Shown here: positions 45,774 through 54,990 of the stretch, one piece after another
Layout: every line of letters begins with the position of its first letter
Position numbering within the stretch: position 1 is the stretch's first letter
Assembly (NCBI GenBank): GCA_035709005.1
Contig: DASTFB010000077.1
Coordinates: forward strand, 23,102-87,101
Length of the DNA stretch: 64,000 nucleotides
Reading direction: 5' to 3'
From: Candidatus Methylomirabilota bacterium
GTDB taxonomy: Bacteria; Methylomirabilota; Methylomirabilia; Rokubacteriales; CSP1-6
Notes under the pieces: model-generated
The model's input: the letters and a program-made list of their open reading frames with translations, nothing else
Told to the model about the DNA's origin: nothing
Database searches by the model: none
Made by a program: the position numbers and the translations under genes

Positions 45774-46847
45774 ATGTCGGGCTTCGATCAGCAGAAAGCG
45801 GAGGCATTCGCCGGCCGCCTTCTGACCGCGCTCAACGACGCCGGTCTCTGTCTCATGGCGTCGATCGGCCACCGCACCGGCCTGTTCGACGCGATGCGGG
45901 ATCAGGCGCCCCAGACCTCCCACGAGATCGCCGCGCGGGCCGGGCTCCAAGAGCGCTACGTGCGGGAATGGCTGGGGGCGATGGTGACCTCGGGCGTCGT
46001 CACCGTGGATCCCCAGAGCCTGCGCTACCAGTTGCCACCGGAGCACGCGGCCTACCTCACGCGACAGGCGGCGGCGGACAACCTGGCCGTCTTCGCCCAG
46101 TACATCGCGTTGCTCGGCTCCGTGGAAGACGACATCGTCGAGTGCTTCCGGCACGGCGGCGGCGTGCCGTATGAGCGATTCCCCCGGTTCCATGCGGTGA
46201 TGGCCGAGGACAGCGGGCAATCCGTACTCTCCTCGCTCGAATCGCACATTCTTCCGCTCGTCCCGGGCCTGGCCGAGCGCCTTCGTCGCGGCGCGCGGGT
46301 CCTCGATGTCGGGTGCGGCAGCGGTCGGATCCTGAACCGGCTGGCCGAGCTGTTCCCCGGCAGCCGTTTCGTCGGCATGGATTTCTCCCCCGAGGCGATC
46401 GGTGTCGCGCGCGAGGAGGCCACCCGGCGAGGCCTGACCAACGTCGAGTTCGTCGTAGCCGATCTCAGCGACTTCGACCGGACGGCGTCGCCCCAGGCGT
46501 TCGATTTCGTCACCACCTTCGACGCCGTGCACGACCAGGCCAGACCGCTCAACGTCTTGAAGGGCATCCACCGGGCGCTGAAGCCCGACGGCGTCTACCT
46601 GATGCAGGACATCAAGGGCTCGAGCCACGCCCACAACAACATCGGGCATCCGCTGGGGACCCTGCTCTACACCGTGTCGTGCATGCACTGCATGACCGTG
46701 TCGCTGGCGCAAGGGGGCGAGGGGCTGGGCGCGATGTGGGGGGAGGAGAAGACGCGCGAGTATCTGCAGCGCGCGGGCTTCCGCACGGTGGAGAAACACG
46801 AGCTGGCCCACGACATCCAGAACAACTGGTACGTCGTCGGGAAGTGA
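45774..46847 (+). CDS. Class I SAM-dependent methyltransferase with N-terminal winged helix
   Basis: 357 residues. N-terminal dimerisation or winged-helix domain (about 1-110, MASIGHRTGLFDAM, RYVREWLGAMVTSG) then a methyltransferase domain with motif I VLDVGCGSGRI (177-187), VGMDFSPEAIGVAREEA and DFVTTFDAVHDQARP. This is the layout of O-methyltransferase-like enzymes and of the Rif-like transcription-methyltransferase fusions. GTGGAGG precedes ATG 45774. Substrate unknown. Confidence 0.9.
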   Translation: MSGFDQQKAEAFAGRLLTALNDAGLCLMASIGHRTGLFDAMRDQAPQTSHEIAARAGLQERYVREWLGAMVTSGVVTVDPQSLRYQLPPEHAAYLTRQAAADNLAVFAQYIALLGSVEDDIVECFRHGGGVPYERFPRFHAVMAEDSGQSVLSSLESHILPLVPGLAERLRRGARVLDVGCGSGRILNRLAELFPGSRFVGMDFSPEAIGVAREEATRRGLTNVEFVVADLSDFDRTASPQAFDFVTTFDAVHDQARPLNVLKGIHRALKPDGVYLMQDIKGSSHAHNNIGHPLGTLLYTVSCMHCMTVSLAQGGEGLGAMWGEEKTREYLQRAGFRTVEKHELAHDIQNNWYVVGK

Positions 46848-46907
46848 ACTTCCGCCTGCCGTTTTGGCGCACCTGACGACCAGCGCTGCCGCACGGAAGC
46901 CGCGACG

Positions 46908-47330
46908 TCAGGCGAGCCGGGTCCGGATATCGATCTCCGACGTCAGCGTCCGGTGCACGGGGCAGCGGTCCGCGATCTCCAGCAAGCGCGTGCGTTGCTC
47001 CTCGCTGAGCGCGCCGCTCAGCGAGATCTCCCGATCGATGCGATCGAGCATTCCCTCTCTGGTCTCGCATTCGGCGCAGTCTTTGGCATGGATCTTCCAG
47101 TGCTCCAGGTGGACGACGATGCCCTCGAGAGGCCATTGCTTGCGTCGCGCGTACAGCGCGAGCGTCATCGAGGTTCAGGAGCCGAGCGCCACCAGCAGAT
47201 AGTCGTAGGGTGAGGGCCCGGTATCGGTGCCCCCTGCCTCCACCGGCTCATCGGCCGCCAGGCGGTGCGACCCGGCGATGATCTCCTGCGCGAAGCCCGA
47301 CATCCCGCCGCGGACGACCACAGTGCCCAT
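46908..47330 (-). CDS. OsmC-like peroxiredoxin selenoprotein, TGA = Sec52
   Basis: 140-residue OsmC/Ohr-family thiol peroxidase read through an in-frame TGA at 47175-47177. Upstream of [23 protein letters not shown] and [13 protein letters not shown]; downstream: [18 protein letters not shown], then [13 protein letters not shown] and [10 protein letters not shown] with resolving Cys123. In the family the ALGS(C)TSMTL Cys is peroxidatic, and TGA replaces exactly that codon. A hairpin starts 17 nt after the T of TGA. GGGAGGA Shine-Dalgarno before ATG 47330; without readthrough only 51 residues would be made. OsmC-like selenoproteins are known from metagenomes, which supports this reading. Confidence 0.85.
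47145..47161 (-). promoter_or_regulatory. Bacterial SECIS-like hairpin after the OsmC TGA
   Basis: On the mRNA strand, 17-33 nt from the T of TGA form a 6-bp stem TCGCGC/GCGCGA with loop TGTAC (G at the second loop position). Stem start and stem length are the same as in the MerB-like gene. Confidence 0.65.
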
Positions 47331-47362
47331 ATCGTATCCTCCCGAGGCGCAAGGTTAGCCGC

Positions 47363-48934
47363 TCAGCCTTCCGCGATCGCCGCCGCGCGCTCGACGTCGG
47401 CCGGAGGTTCGGCCACTCGTGGGCGCCGGCCGAGGAGCAGGACCAACGGAATGACGGCCGCGAAGATCCACACGAGGCGCCAGAAGTTGTCGATGAACGA
47501 CAGCGACAGCGCCTCGCGCTGCACCATCTCGTACAGGTGCGCCCACGCCTGCTGCTCGGCGGTGACCTCGTCCGCCCCGCGCGCCGCGAACGTCGCGGCC
47601 AGCCGCTGGAACCGGTCCCACACGTCCGGTTCGTACAGGCTCACGTGGGTCGCCAGTCGGCTCTGGTGGACCTGGGCCCCGCGCTCCAGAAGCGTGGCCA
47701 TGGTGGCGATGCCGATGCTCCCGGCGATGGTCCGGGTGAAGTTGAACACCCCCGAGGCGTGGCCGAGCTCGCGCATGGGGACGGCGCTGAGCGCGACCGT
47801 GGACAGCGGCACGAACGTCAAGCCGATGCCGAGCCCCTGGATGAAGCGCGGCAGCATGATGCGCCAGAAGCTGGCCTCCAGCGTGAGGGTGGCCATCAGG
47901 TACATGGCGTAGGCGTTCAGCGCGCAGCCGCTCACGATGATCCAGCGGGGGTCGATGCGGTTGAGGAGCACGCCGGCGATCGGCATCGTGACCAGCGTGG
48001 CCACCCCCCCGGGGGCCAGCACCAGACCCGCCAGCATCGCCGTGTAGCCCATGAGGATCTGGGTATAGAGCGGCGAGAGCACCATGATTCCGTAGAAGGC
48101 GATGCTGATGACGAACATGCCCGCCGTGGCGACGGCGAACGTCGGGTGGCGCAGCACGCGGAGGTCGACGACCGGCTCCTCGGCCCGCAGCTCGCGCACG
48201 ACCAGGGCGACGAGGGCCACCGCTGCCACCGCGGTGAGCCACACGATGAGCGACGAGGCGAACCAGTCCTCGCGCTGGCCGCGATCGAGGACGAACTGCA
48301 GCGCCGAGACCCCCATCACCAGCAGCGCCAGCCCGGGCACATCGACCCGGCGCACCGCCGGCCGCTCCGCCGTGGGTTCCGGTACGACGAGCCACGCCAG
48401 GAGCGCCGCGAGGGCGCCCACCGGCACGTTGATGTAGAACACCCAGCGCCAGCTCCAGTTGTCGGTGATCCAGCCGCCGAGCGTGGGCCCGATGATCGGC
48501 GCGAACATGATGCCGACGCCCCAGATGGCCATGGCCATGCCCCGCTGGCTCAAAGGAAAGGTTTCGATCATCGTCGACTGGGAGAGCGGCACCAGCGGGC
48601 CCCCGGCCAGCCCTTGCAGGAACCGGGCGATCACGATGACGGCCAGGCTGGGCGCCGCACCCGCCGCGGCCGAGGTGAGGGTGAACGCCACCGTGGCCAC
48701 GATGAACAGCCGCTTGCGTCCGAGCAGGTCGGTCAACCAGCCTGTGATGGGCAGGCTGATGGCGTTGGCCACCAGGAACGACGTGAGCACCCACGTGATC
48801 TCGTCCACGCCGGCCGAGAGCGTGCCCCGCATGTGATCGAGGGCGACGTTGGCGATGGTGACGTCGAGGATGACCAGGAACGTCGCCATCATCGTCGTGA
48901 CGGCGACGATGCCGCGCTGCAGGCCTGGACTCAT
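47363..48934 (-). CDS. DHA2-family multidrug MFS efflux transporter, EmrB/QacA type
   Basis: 523 residues, 14 predicted helices. MFS motif-A region GWLTDLLGRKRLFIVAT, motif-C-like GPTLGGWITDNWSWRWVFYI with the antiporter signature, and TWVLTSFLVANAISLPITGW are typical of EmrB. ATG 48934 overlaps the stop of the HlyD gene (ATGA). With the HlyD adaptor it would export hydrophobic drugs or acids across the envelope with an outer-membrane TolC-like partner not found here. Confidence 0.94.
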   Translation of the reverse strand: MSPGLQRGIVAVTTMMATFLVILDVTIANVALDHMRGTLSAGVDEITWVLTSFLVANAISLPITGWLTDLLGRKRLFIVATVAFTLTSAAAGAAPSLAVIVIARFLQGLAGGPLVPLSQSTMIETFPLSQRGMAMAIWGVGIMFAPIIGPTLGGWITDNWSWRWVFYINVPVGALAALLAWLVVPEPTAERPAVRRVDVPGLALLVMGVSALQFVLDRGQREDWFASSLIVWLTAVAAVALVALVVRELRAEEPVVDLRVLRHPTFAVATAGMFVISIAFYGIMVLSPLYTQILMGYTAMLAGLVLAPGGVATLVTMPIAGVLLNRIDPRWIIVSGCALNAYAMYLMATLTLEASFWRIMLPRFIQGLGIGLTFVPLSTVALSAVPMRELGHASGVFNFTRTIAGSIGIATMATLLERGAQVHQSRLATHVSLYEPDVWDRFQRLAATFAARGADEVTAEQQAWAHLYEMVQREALSLSFIDNFWRLVWIFAAVIPLVLLLGRRPRVAEPPADVERAAAIAEG

Positions 48935-50241
48935 CTGAGCTCGATGACGGGAACGACCGACATGCCGGGCACCAGCAGCGCGTGCCCGTTCTGGCCCGGC
49001 TCGAGGACGAGCTTCACCGGGATCCGCTGGACGACTTTCACGAAGTTGCCGGAGGCGTTCTCCGGCGGCAGGAGGGAAAAGCGGGAGCCCGTGCCGCTCT
49101 GGATGGAGTCTACCCGGGCGCGGAGGACCAGACCGGGGTGCGTGTCGACGGAAATCGAGGCCCGCTGACCGGGACGCACGTGGGTGAGCTGGGTCTCCTT
49201 GTAGTTGGCGATGACCCAGACATCGGCGATGTCCACGACGGCCAGCAGCGGCTGGCCCGGCTGCACGACCTGTCCGACCTCGACGGTCCGGCGCGTCACC
49301 CGGCCGGCTACCGGCGCGGTGAGCGTCGTGTACTCGAGGTTGAGCTCGGCCTCGCGCAGAGCCGCGCGCGCCTCCGCCATCTGCGCCTCGGCGCTGGCCA
49401 GCTCGGCGCTACGCACCCGCACCTCCCCGCGGCGGCTTCGCGCGTGGCGGAGCGCGGCGTCGGCCTCCTCCCGCTGGCGCCCCGCCTGGGCCAGCGCCAC
49501 CTCCTGGCTGGCCACTTCGGCCTCGGCCTGGGCCACCTCGGCCCGGGCCCCATCCAGGCGCTGCCGCGCCGCCTCGAGGGCCGCCTCGGCCGTCTTGAAC
49601 ACGTTGTCGGCGTGGTCGAGCCCCTGACGGGCGATCAACGCGCGCTCGTGCAGCTCGCGCATTCGGCCCCGGTCGAGACTGGCCCGTTCGTGATCCGCCT
49701 GGCGGGCCGCGACGTCGGCCTGGGCCGCCTGCACCGCCGCTCGCCGCGCGGCGAGCCGGCTGCGGCGCTCGTCCAGGGCGCGCCGGGCGCTCTCGATGCC
49801 GAGCGCGTCCCGGGCGGCGGCCGCCTCGGCAACGGCGACCTGGCTGCGGGTGGCCTCGTCCGTCATGGGGACGTTGGCGGCCGCCATTTCCAGCCGACTG
49901 CGGGCCGAGGCCAGCGCCGCCCGGGCCTGCTGCACCTTGACCTCGAAGTCACGCGGGTCCAGGCGCACGAGCGGCGCTCCCGCCCGCACCTCCTCGTTGT
50001 CGCCGACGAGCACCTCGACGACGATGCCGCGCACGCGCGCGCTCACCGGCGACACGCGGGCCTCGACGAACGCGTCGTCCGTGGAGACGTGGCGATCCCA
50101 GTAGCGCCAGGCCCGGACGCCGTAGACCCCGGCCACGAGCACCCCGACAGCCACCAGCCCGAGGGCCAGCCGGCGCCGGCGTCGGCGCCAGCGTCCCGCA
50201 CCGGCTCGCCGGGAGACCGCCGCCGGATCGAGGTCGCTCAT
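48931..50241 (-). CDS. HlyD/EmrA-family membrane fusion adaptor
   Basis: 436 residues. N-terminal basic stretch, one membrane helix (about 26-47), a lipoyl-like half (VEVLVGDNEEVRAGAPLVRLDP), a long alpha-hairpin rich in Ala/Arg/Glu (about 85-290), the second lipoyl half and the beta-barrel domain (LEYTTLTAPVAGRVTRRTVE, VIANYKETQLTHVRPGQRAS). Periplasmic adaptor for the MFS pump. It lies 9 nt after the AsnC-type regulator. Confidence 0.94.
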   Translation of the reverse strand: MSDLDPAAVSRRAGAGRWRRRRRRLALGLVAVGVLVAGVYGVRAWRYWDRHVSTDDAFVEARVSPVSARVRGIVVEVLVGDNEEVRAGAPLVRLDPRDFEVKVQQARAALASARSRLEMAAANVPMTDEATRSQVAVAEAAAARDALGIESARRALDERRSRLAARRAAVQAAQADVAARQADHERASLDRGRMRELHERALIARQGLDHADNVFKTAEAALEAARQRLDGARAEVAQAEAEVASQEVALAQAGRQREEADAALRHARSRRGEVRVRSAELASAEAQMAEARAALREAELNLEYTTLTAPVAGRVTRRTVEVGQVVQPGQPLLAVVDIADVWVIANYKETQLTHVRPGQRASISVDTHPGLVLRARVDSIQSGTGSRFSLLPPENASGNFVKVVQRIPVKLVLEPGQNGHALLVPGMSVVPVIELR

Positions 50242-50250
50242 CCGGAGGCT

Positions 50251-50766
50251 TCAGCCGGCCCGCCGGCGCCGCCGCGAGCGCGGTGGGCGACCGTTGATCG
50301 TCGCCGCCGCGGGCAGGACGAACGTCGGGGTCCGCTTCACCACCTCCAGCACGCTGGAGGTGGTCGTGCGCACGATCCCGGGGACGCGGGACAGGCGCCG
50401 CGTGATGAAGTCCAGCAGCTCCTGGTTCGAGCGGAACACCGCGGCCGCGAGCACGTCGTAGCCCCCCGTCGTGATACCCACGAAGTAGACCTCCGGCGCC
50501 GCGGCGAGGCTCCTGGCCACGGCCCGGATCTTCGGCATCTCGGCCTGGATCTCGACGATGGCCCAGATCTGGTACCCGAGCTGGAGCGGGTTCGTCATGA
50601 CCGTGAACTCGATGAGGCCCCGGCGGACGAGCCGGTTCAACCGGTGCCGCACCGTCGACTCGGGCATGGCGAGCCGGCTGGCGATCCTCGCCACCGAGGC
50701 GCGAGGATTGTCCTGCAGCGAGCGGATGATCTCGATGTCGGCGGGCGCCAGCTTCAGGGAGTCCAC
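50251..50766 (-). CDS. Lrp/AsnC-family transcriptional regulator
   Basis: 171 residues. Helix-turn-helix at the N-terminus (ADIEIIRSLQDNPRASVARI, STVRHRLNRLVRRGLIEF) followed by the alpha/beta RAM domain (VYFVGITTGGYDVLAAAVF) that binds small ligands, then an Arg-rich C-terminal tail. I choose GTG 50766 (starts VDSLKLAPADIEIIR) with GGAGG upstream; a TTG 45 nt earlier is possible. First gene of regulator-HlyD-MFS, so it likely controls the pump. Confidence 0.88.
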   Translation of the reverse strand: MDSLKLAPADIEIIRSLQDNPRASVARIASRLAMPESTVRHRLNRLVRRGLIEFTVMTNPLQLGYQIWAIVEIQAEMPKIRAVARSLAAAPEVYFVGITTGGYDVLAAAVFRSNQELLDFITRRLSRVPGIVRTTTSSVLEVVKRTPTFVLPAAATINGRPPRSRRRRRAG

Positions 50767-50820
50767 GTTGCGGCCAGCCTCCACACGTACCGGATTGGCC
50801 AGGATCAGCAAGTGTCACAC

Positions 50821-50870
50821 GTGAGGATTGCGAAATCAACAATACCATAAAGCGTCTATTGCGGTAACGA
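50821..50870. promoter_or_regulatory. AT-rich operator/promoter region upstream of the AsnC-type regulator
   Basis: The region is markedly AT-richer than its surroundings. ATTGCG occurs at 50827-50832 and 50858-50863, 31 bp apart (about three turns of DNA), and GATTGCGAAATC is an imperfect palindrome; this layout fits Lrp/AsnC binding. On the minus strand TATTGT lies 17 bp from TTACCG as a weak promoter candidate. Confidence 0.4.
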
Positions 50871-50907
50871 CCGAACGGATGGCGGGGCCCGACGGCCCGG
50901 CCCGGCC

Positions 50908-53316
50908 TCAGGAAGCCTGGCGGAGGGGAAGCCGGTGGGCGCGGTCCGCCGACTGGGACGCGAGGGCCCAGCCCGGATGCGCGGCTGGGGATCGCGAGAC
51001 CTCGACATGCAGCTGGGACAGCGCGAGGGGATCTGTCAGGAAGAACAGCTTCTGGCCGTCGCTCAGCTCCTGGGGGCCGGCCTTCACCGCGGCCGCCACC
51101 GCGCGATCCCGGCGCCACTGCGCGCGGGCGGTCTCCCGCGCGTGGGAACACCCCACGGCACAGGCGATGGCGTTCACCTCCGGCTCCAGCACCGCGTCGA
51201 CGAACCCGGGCAGGCGCTCGTCGCGACCGGCATACGCGCGCACGGCCCGCAGTTCGTCGGGCGGCTCCGTCTCCTCGGGAATCAGCAGCAGACCGGCCCG
51301 GCGGAGCCGGCGGCCGAGGGACACCCGGCTGGAATAGACCGAGATCGGGATCGACAGCATCAGGGCGCCGACCACCGGCAGCAACAGCCACCAGGTATAC
51401 GAGGAATCCAGCCAGTAGACGGCGGCGGCCCAGGCGCCGGCGAAGAGCGTGTGCGCGCCGTGGCGGCGAATCCCCTCGCCCCAGGTGGTCTGCGCGTCCT
51501 CCCGGGGGGGGCTCTTCCAGGGCACGCTGAGGCCGGTGAGCGCAGCCAGCACGAACTGGGTGTGGAACAGCATGCGGATCGGCGCGAGCAAGGCCGAGAA
51601 CACCGTCTCGATCAGGAGGCTCAGGGTCACGCCCCGCACGCCGCCGAAGCGGCGGGGACCCTGGGCCACCACCAGTCCGGCGCCGAGGATCTTGGGCGCG
51701 AAGAGCACCACGGCCGTGGCGACGCCGAAGCCGATGGCGGCGTTGACGTCCCACCGGGGCCACACCGGAAAGAGCTGGCGAGGCTCGATGAAGTACTGGG
51801 GACCGACCACCGTCTGCACGACGATGAAGGCCGTCGACACCGCCAGGGAGAGGAACCACAGCGGCGCCGACACGTAGGTCATCACGCCGGTCATGAACAC
51901 CGCGCGGTGCGCGGAGTTGAGCCCCTGCCACAGGAACAGGCGCGAGTTGATCAGATTGCCCTGGCACCAGCGCCGGTCGCGCTTGAGCTCGTCGATGACG
52001 TTGGGCGGCATCTCCTCGTAGCTGCCGGGCAGGTCGTACGCCATCCACACCTTCCAGCCGGCCCGGCGCATCAGCGCGGCCTCCACGAAGTCGTGCGAGA
52101 GGATCTCGCCGGACAGGGGGCCGCGTCCCGGCAGCCGCCCCAGCGCGCAGTGGCGGACGAACGGTTCGATGCGGATGATGGCGTTGTGACCCCAGTAGTA
52201 GGACTCGCCCAGCTGCCAGAAGTGCAGCCCCGCCGTGAACAGCGGCCCGTAGACGCGAGTGGCGAACTGCTGCACGCGCGCGTACAGGGTCTCCCGGCCC
52301 GCCGCCCGCGGGGCCGTCTGGATGATGCCGGTGCTCGGGTTGGCCTCCATCAGGCGCACCAGCGTGGTCAAGCAGTCGCCGCTCATGACGCTGTCCGCGT
52401 CCAGCACGACCATGTACCGGTACTGGCTGCCCCAGCGCCGGCAGAAGTCGGCGACGTTGCCGCTCTTGCGCTTGATGCGATGGCGGCGCCAGCGATAGAA
52501 GATGTGCCCGAAGCCGCCGACCGCCGCGCACAGCTCCAGCCAGGCCTGCCGTTCCGCCACCAGCGTGTCCGGCTCGCTGCTGTCGCTGAGAATGAAGAAG
52601 TCGAACCACGGCAGCGCGCCGGCCCGGGCCACCGACTCGTAAGTGGCCCGCATCCCGGCGAAGACGCGGGCCACGTGCTCGTTGCGTATGGGCATGATGA
52701 CCGCGGTGCGGGCCTCCGGCGCGAGAGGGGTGCCGGGCGCGACCGAGCGGGTGATGGCGTGACGATCGCGGCCCCCGCACAGCAGCAGGAACCCGCTCAG
52801 CGCCGTCCAGAATCCCAGCGACACCCACAGGAACAGGATCGTGAACAGCGTGAGGATCGCCAGCTCCAGGGGCTGCTGCCCGTTGTACGGCAGGACCCTG
52901 GTGGTCATGTAGTGCGCGTAGGCCGCCGTCTGGGCCATGGCCAGGACGGCGAAGACCGTGCGACGGATGGCCGCGGTCCGCGTGACCTTGCGGCTGTCGG
53001 CCGACGACGGCATGTCGCCGGCCACGTGCGCCGCCGCGGCCGGGCCGGGGGGGCGCGCCTGGCGGCGCCGGAAGATCCGCGATACCAGCGACGTGGGCCA
53101 GCGAGTCGGCGCCATGGACATCCGGCAGACCGGGGGCGCGGTCTTGATCGCGCAGGCCTCGGCCGCCGCCTCCTCGCGGCCGTCGCGGGCGGCCTGCCCG
53201 GGGACAGCGAGCTCCAGGCGACGACGAACCGAAGCCAGGGCGGCATGCGGGCCGATCCGCTCGCCGTCGCTCGCCGCGAGGTCCGGCTCTACGCGGGCGG
53301 GAGGATGTAGCTCCAC
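50908..53316 (-). CDS. opgH: Osmoregulated periplasmic glucan glucosyltransferase MdoH/OpgH
   Basis: 802-residue GT2 membrane protein that builds the beta-1,2-linked glucan backbone of osmoregulated periplasmic glucans. Close to E. coli OpgH over the core: VIMPIRNEHVARVFAGMRAT, FILSDSSEPD, VVLDADSVMSGDC, SHDFVEAALMRRAGW and DELKRDRRWCQGNLI, with membrane helices before and after. I take GTG 53316 (starts VELHPPARVEPD), overlapping the end of opgG by 28 nt and preceded by CGGAGA. The N-terminal cytoplasmic region is shorter and more basic than in E. coli. Confidence 0.93.
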   Translation of the reverse strand: MELHPPARVEPDLAASDGERIGPHAALASVRRRLELAVPGQAARDGREEAAAEACAIKTAPPVCRMSMAPTRWPTSLVSRIFRRRQARPPGPAAAAHVAGDMPSSADSRKVTRTAAIRRTVFAVLAMAQTAAYAHYMTTRVLPYNGQQPLELAILTLFTILFLWVSLGFWTALSGFLLLCGGRDRHAITRSVAPGTPLAPEARTAVIMPIRNEHVARVFAGMRATYESVARAGALPWFDFFILSDSSEPDTLVAERQAWLELCAAVGGFGHIFYRWRRHRIKRKSGNVADFCRRWGSQYRYMVVLDADSVMSGDCLTTLVRLMEANPSTGIIQTAPRAAGRETLYARVQQFATRVYGPLFTAGLHFWQLGESYYWGHNAIIRIEPFVRHCALGRLPGRGPLSGEILSHDFVEAALMRRAGWKVWMAYDLPGSYEEMPPNVIDELKRDRRWCQGNLINSRLFLWQGLNSAHRAVFMTGVMTYVSAPLWFLSLAVSTAFIVVQTVVGPQYFIEPRQLFPVWPRWDVNAAIGFGVATAVVLFAPKILGAGLVVAQGPRRFGGVRGVTLSLLIETVFSALLAPIRMLFHTQFVLAALTGLSVPWKSPPREDAQTTWGEGIRRHGAHTLFAGAWAAAVYWLDSSYTWWLLLPVVGALMLSIPISVYSSRVSLGRRLRRAGLLLIPEETEPPDELRAVRAYAGRDERLPGFVDAVLEPEVNAIACAVGCSHARETARAQWRRDRAVAAAVKAGPQELSDGQKLFFLTDPLALSQLHVEVSRSPAAHPGWALASQSADRAHRLPLRQAS

Positions 53317-54869
53317 GTCTCCGACAAGACCTCTTTGCCCCGGCTCAGGTGGGCCCGAAGCTCGACTGGCTTGGTGGCGTCGACCTGCCGGAAGCGCACG
53401 ACGAGGCGCCAGCCCCCCGTGACCTCGTTCCGTCTCGTGTGTCGTTCCAGCAATTCGCCGTTCGGGCCGACCCACAAGGCGACGTCCACGGTGGCCTTGG
53501 CCGGCATCCGGCTGAGCGTCGGACCCTCGAAATCGACGTGGAGCTCGATGCTTCCATCGGGGTTCTTCACGAACCCGCGCCCGCGACGCGTCTCACTCAC
53601 CCAGCCCAGCGGCGGCCGGGCCTCTTGGTCCTTCTGCCACAGGACGCGGTACGCATACGGCAAGGCCTCGTTGGGCTTCGGCTGAAAATCGGGGACCCAG
53701 TAGGCGACGATATTGTCGTTGGTTTCGTCGGGGACCGGGATCTGTACCAGCTCCACCCGGCCCGGACCCCACGGCCCTCTCAGCTCGACCCAGGCGGAGG
53801 GGCGCAGATCGTAGCGCGCCTCGAGGTCCTTGTACGCGCCGAACGACCGCGCCCGCTGCATCAGCCCGAAGCCCTGGGGGCTCGTCACCGCGAACGAGGT
53901 CACGAGCAGGCGCTTGGGATTCACGAGCGGGCGCCAGATCCATTCCTTCTCGCTCACCTGAATGGAGAGGCCGTCGGAATCGTGGACCTGCGGCCGGTAG
54001 TCATCCCGCCCCGACCGCTGGTGCGCCCCGAAGGAGAACATGCTGGTGAGCGGCGCCAGCCCGAGCTTGGCCACGCTCTTGCGTAGGAACAGCCGGGCAT
54101 CGACGTCGAGCGCCGTCGTCACGCCCGGCCGGAGCACGAAGCGGAAGGCGCCGGTCGAGCGGGGCGAATCGAGCAGCGCGTAGATGGTGAGCTCCTTCGC
54201 CGCCGGCTGCGGACGCTCGATCCAGAACTCGAGGAACCGGGGAAACTCTTCGCCGGTATTCTCGGCGGTGTCGATGGCCAGGGCGCGGGCCGATAGCCCG
54301 AAGCGTTGCCCGCGGCCGATCCCCCGAAAGTAGCTGGCCCCCAGGAAGACCAGCACTTCGTCCTTGTACGTCGGCGTGTTCACGGGAAAGTGGACGCGAA
54401 AGCCGGCGAACCCCAGCCCGCGGACCTCGTCGCGGGCGATCTTGTTCTTCCCGTAGTCGAAGGCGTCGGGATCGAAGCGGATCTCCTGGAGTCCCTCGGG
54501 CCCGATCTCGTGGATCTTGACGGAATCCTCGTACACCCAGCCGGGGTGGAAGAACATGAGCTCGAACGGCAATTTCAGATTGCGCCACAGGGCGCGATCG
54601 GGCCGGAAGCGGATGTTCCGATACTGGTCGTAGTTCAGCGTCTTGAGGCCCTTGGGCAGGGCGGCGCCCGGTTTCTGATAGGCCGAGGCGGCGAGCTTCT
54701 CGGCCCGGGCGGCAACATCGTAGAAGCTGAAGGCGCGCGCCTCGGTGACGAGCAGCGCGAGGGCCGCGAGCAGCGCGAGGGAGCCGCCCACGACGAAGCG
54801 CCCTGCCCGTAGCCTCGGGTTCGCCGGGTCGGGCGAGCGATCACGTCGGGCGTCGATCCCCTTCAGCAC
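53289..54869 (-). CDS. opgG: Periplasmic glucan biosynthesis protein MdoG/OpgG
   Basis: 526 residues with a signal peptide (VVGGSLALLAALALLVTEARAFSF) and the two-domain OpgG fold (FDPDAFDYGKNKIARDEVRG, VLVFLGASYFRGIGRGQRFG). OpgG acts in the periplasm on the nascent beta-1,2 glucan backbone; OpgG/OpgD relatives have recently been classed as glycoside hydrolases. GTG start at 54869 with AGGACTG upstream. It precedes opgH, as in E. coli. Confidence 0.94.
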   Translation of the reverse strand: MLKGIDARRDRSPDPANPRLRAGRFVVGGSLALLAALALLVTEARAFSFYDVAARAEKLAASAYQKPGAALPKGLKTLNYDQYRNIRFRPDRALWRNLKLPFELMFFHPGWVYEDSVKIHEIGPEGLQEIRFDPDAFDYGKNKIARDEVRGLGFAGFRVHFPVNTPTYKDEVLVFLGASYFRGIGRGQRFGLSARALAIDTAENTGEEFPRFLEFWIERPQPAAKELTIYALLDSPRSTGAFRFVLRPGVTTALDVDARLFLRKSVAKLGLAPLTSMFSFGAHQRSGRDDYRPQVHDSDGLSIQVSEKEWIWRPLVNPKRLLVTSFAVTSPQGFGLMQRARSFGAYKDLEARYDLRPSAWVELRGPWGPGRVELVQIPVPDETNDNIVAYWVPDFQPKPNEALPYAYRVLWQKDQEARPPLGWVSETRRGRGFVKNPDGSIELHVDFEGPTLSRMPAKATVDVALWVGPNGELLERHTRRNEVTGGWRLVVRFRQVDATKPVELRAHLSRGKEVLSETWSYILPPA

Positions 54870-54990
54870 AGTCCTGTCAATATATCGAGTGAAATACGGA
54901 GTGCGTGTACTCAGCCACCTCGCTGACCCAGGGCGCCGTCACGCGGCCATGAGCGACACCAACAGAAGGTACATTCCGAACGTACCGAGG

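Noticed and set aside
54870..54900. TTGACA on the minus strand just before opgG as a promoter
   Set aside because: It is a few bases from the start codon, so a -10 box would fall inside the gene.
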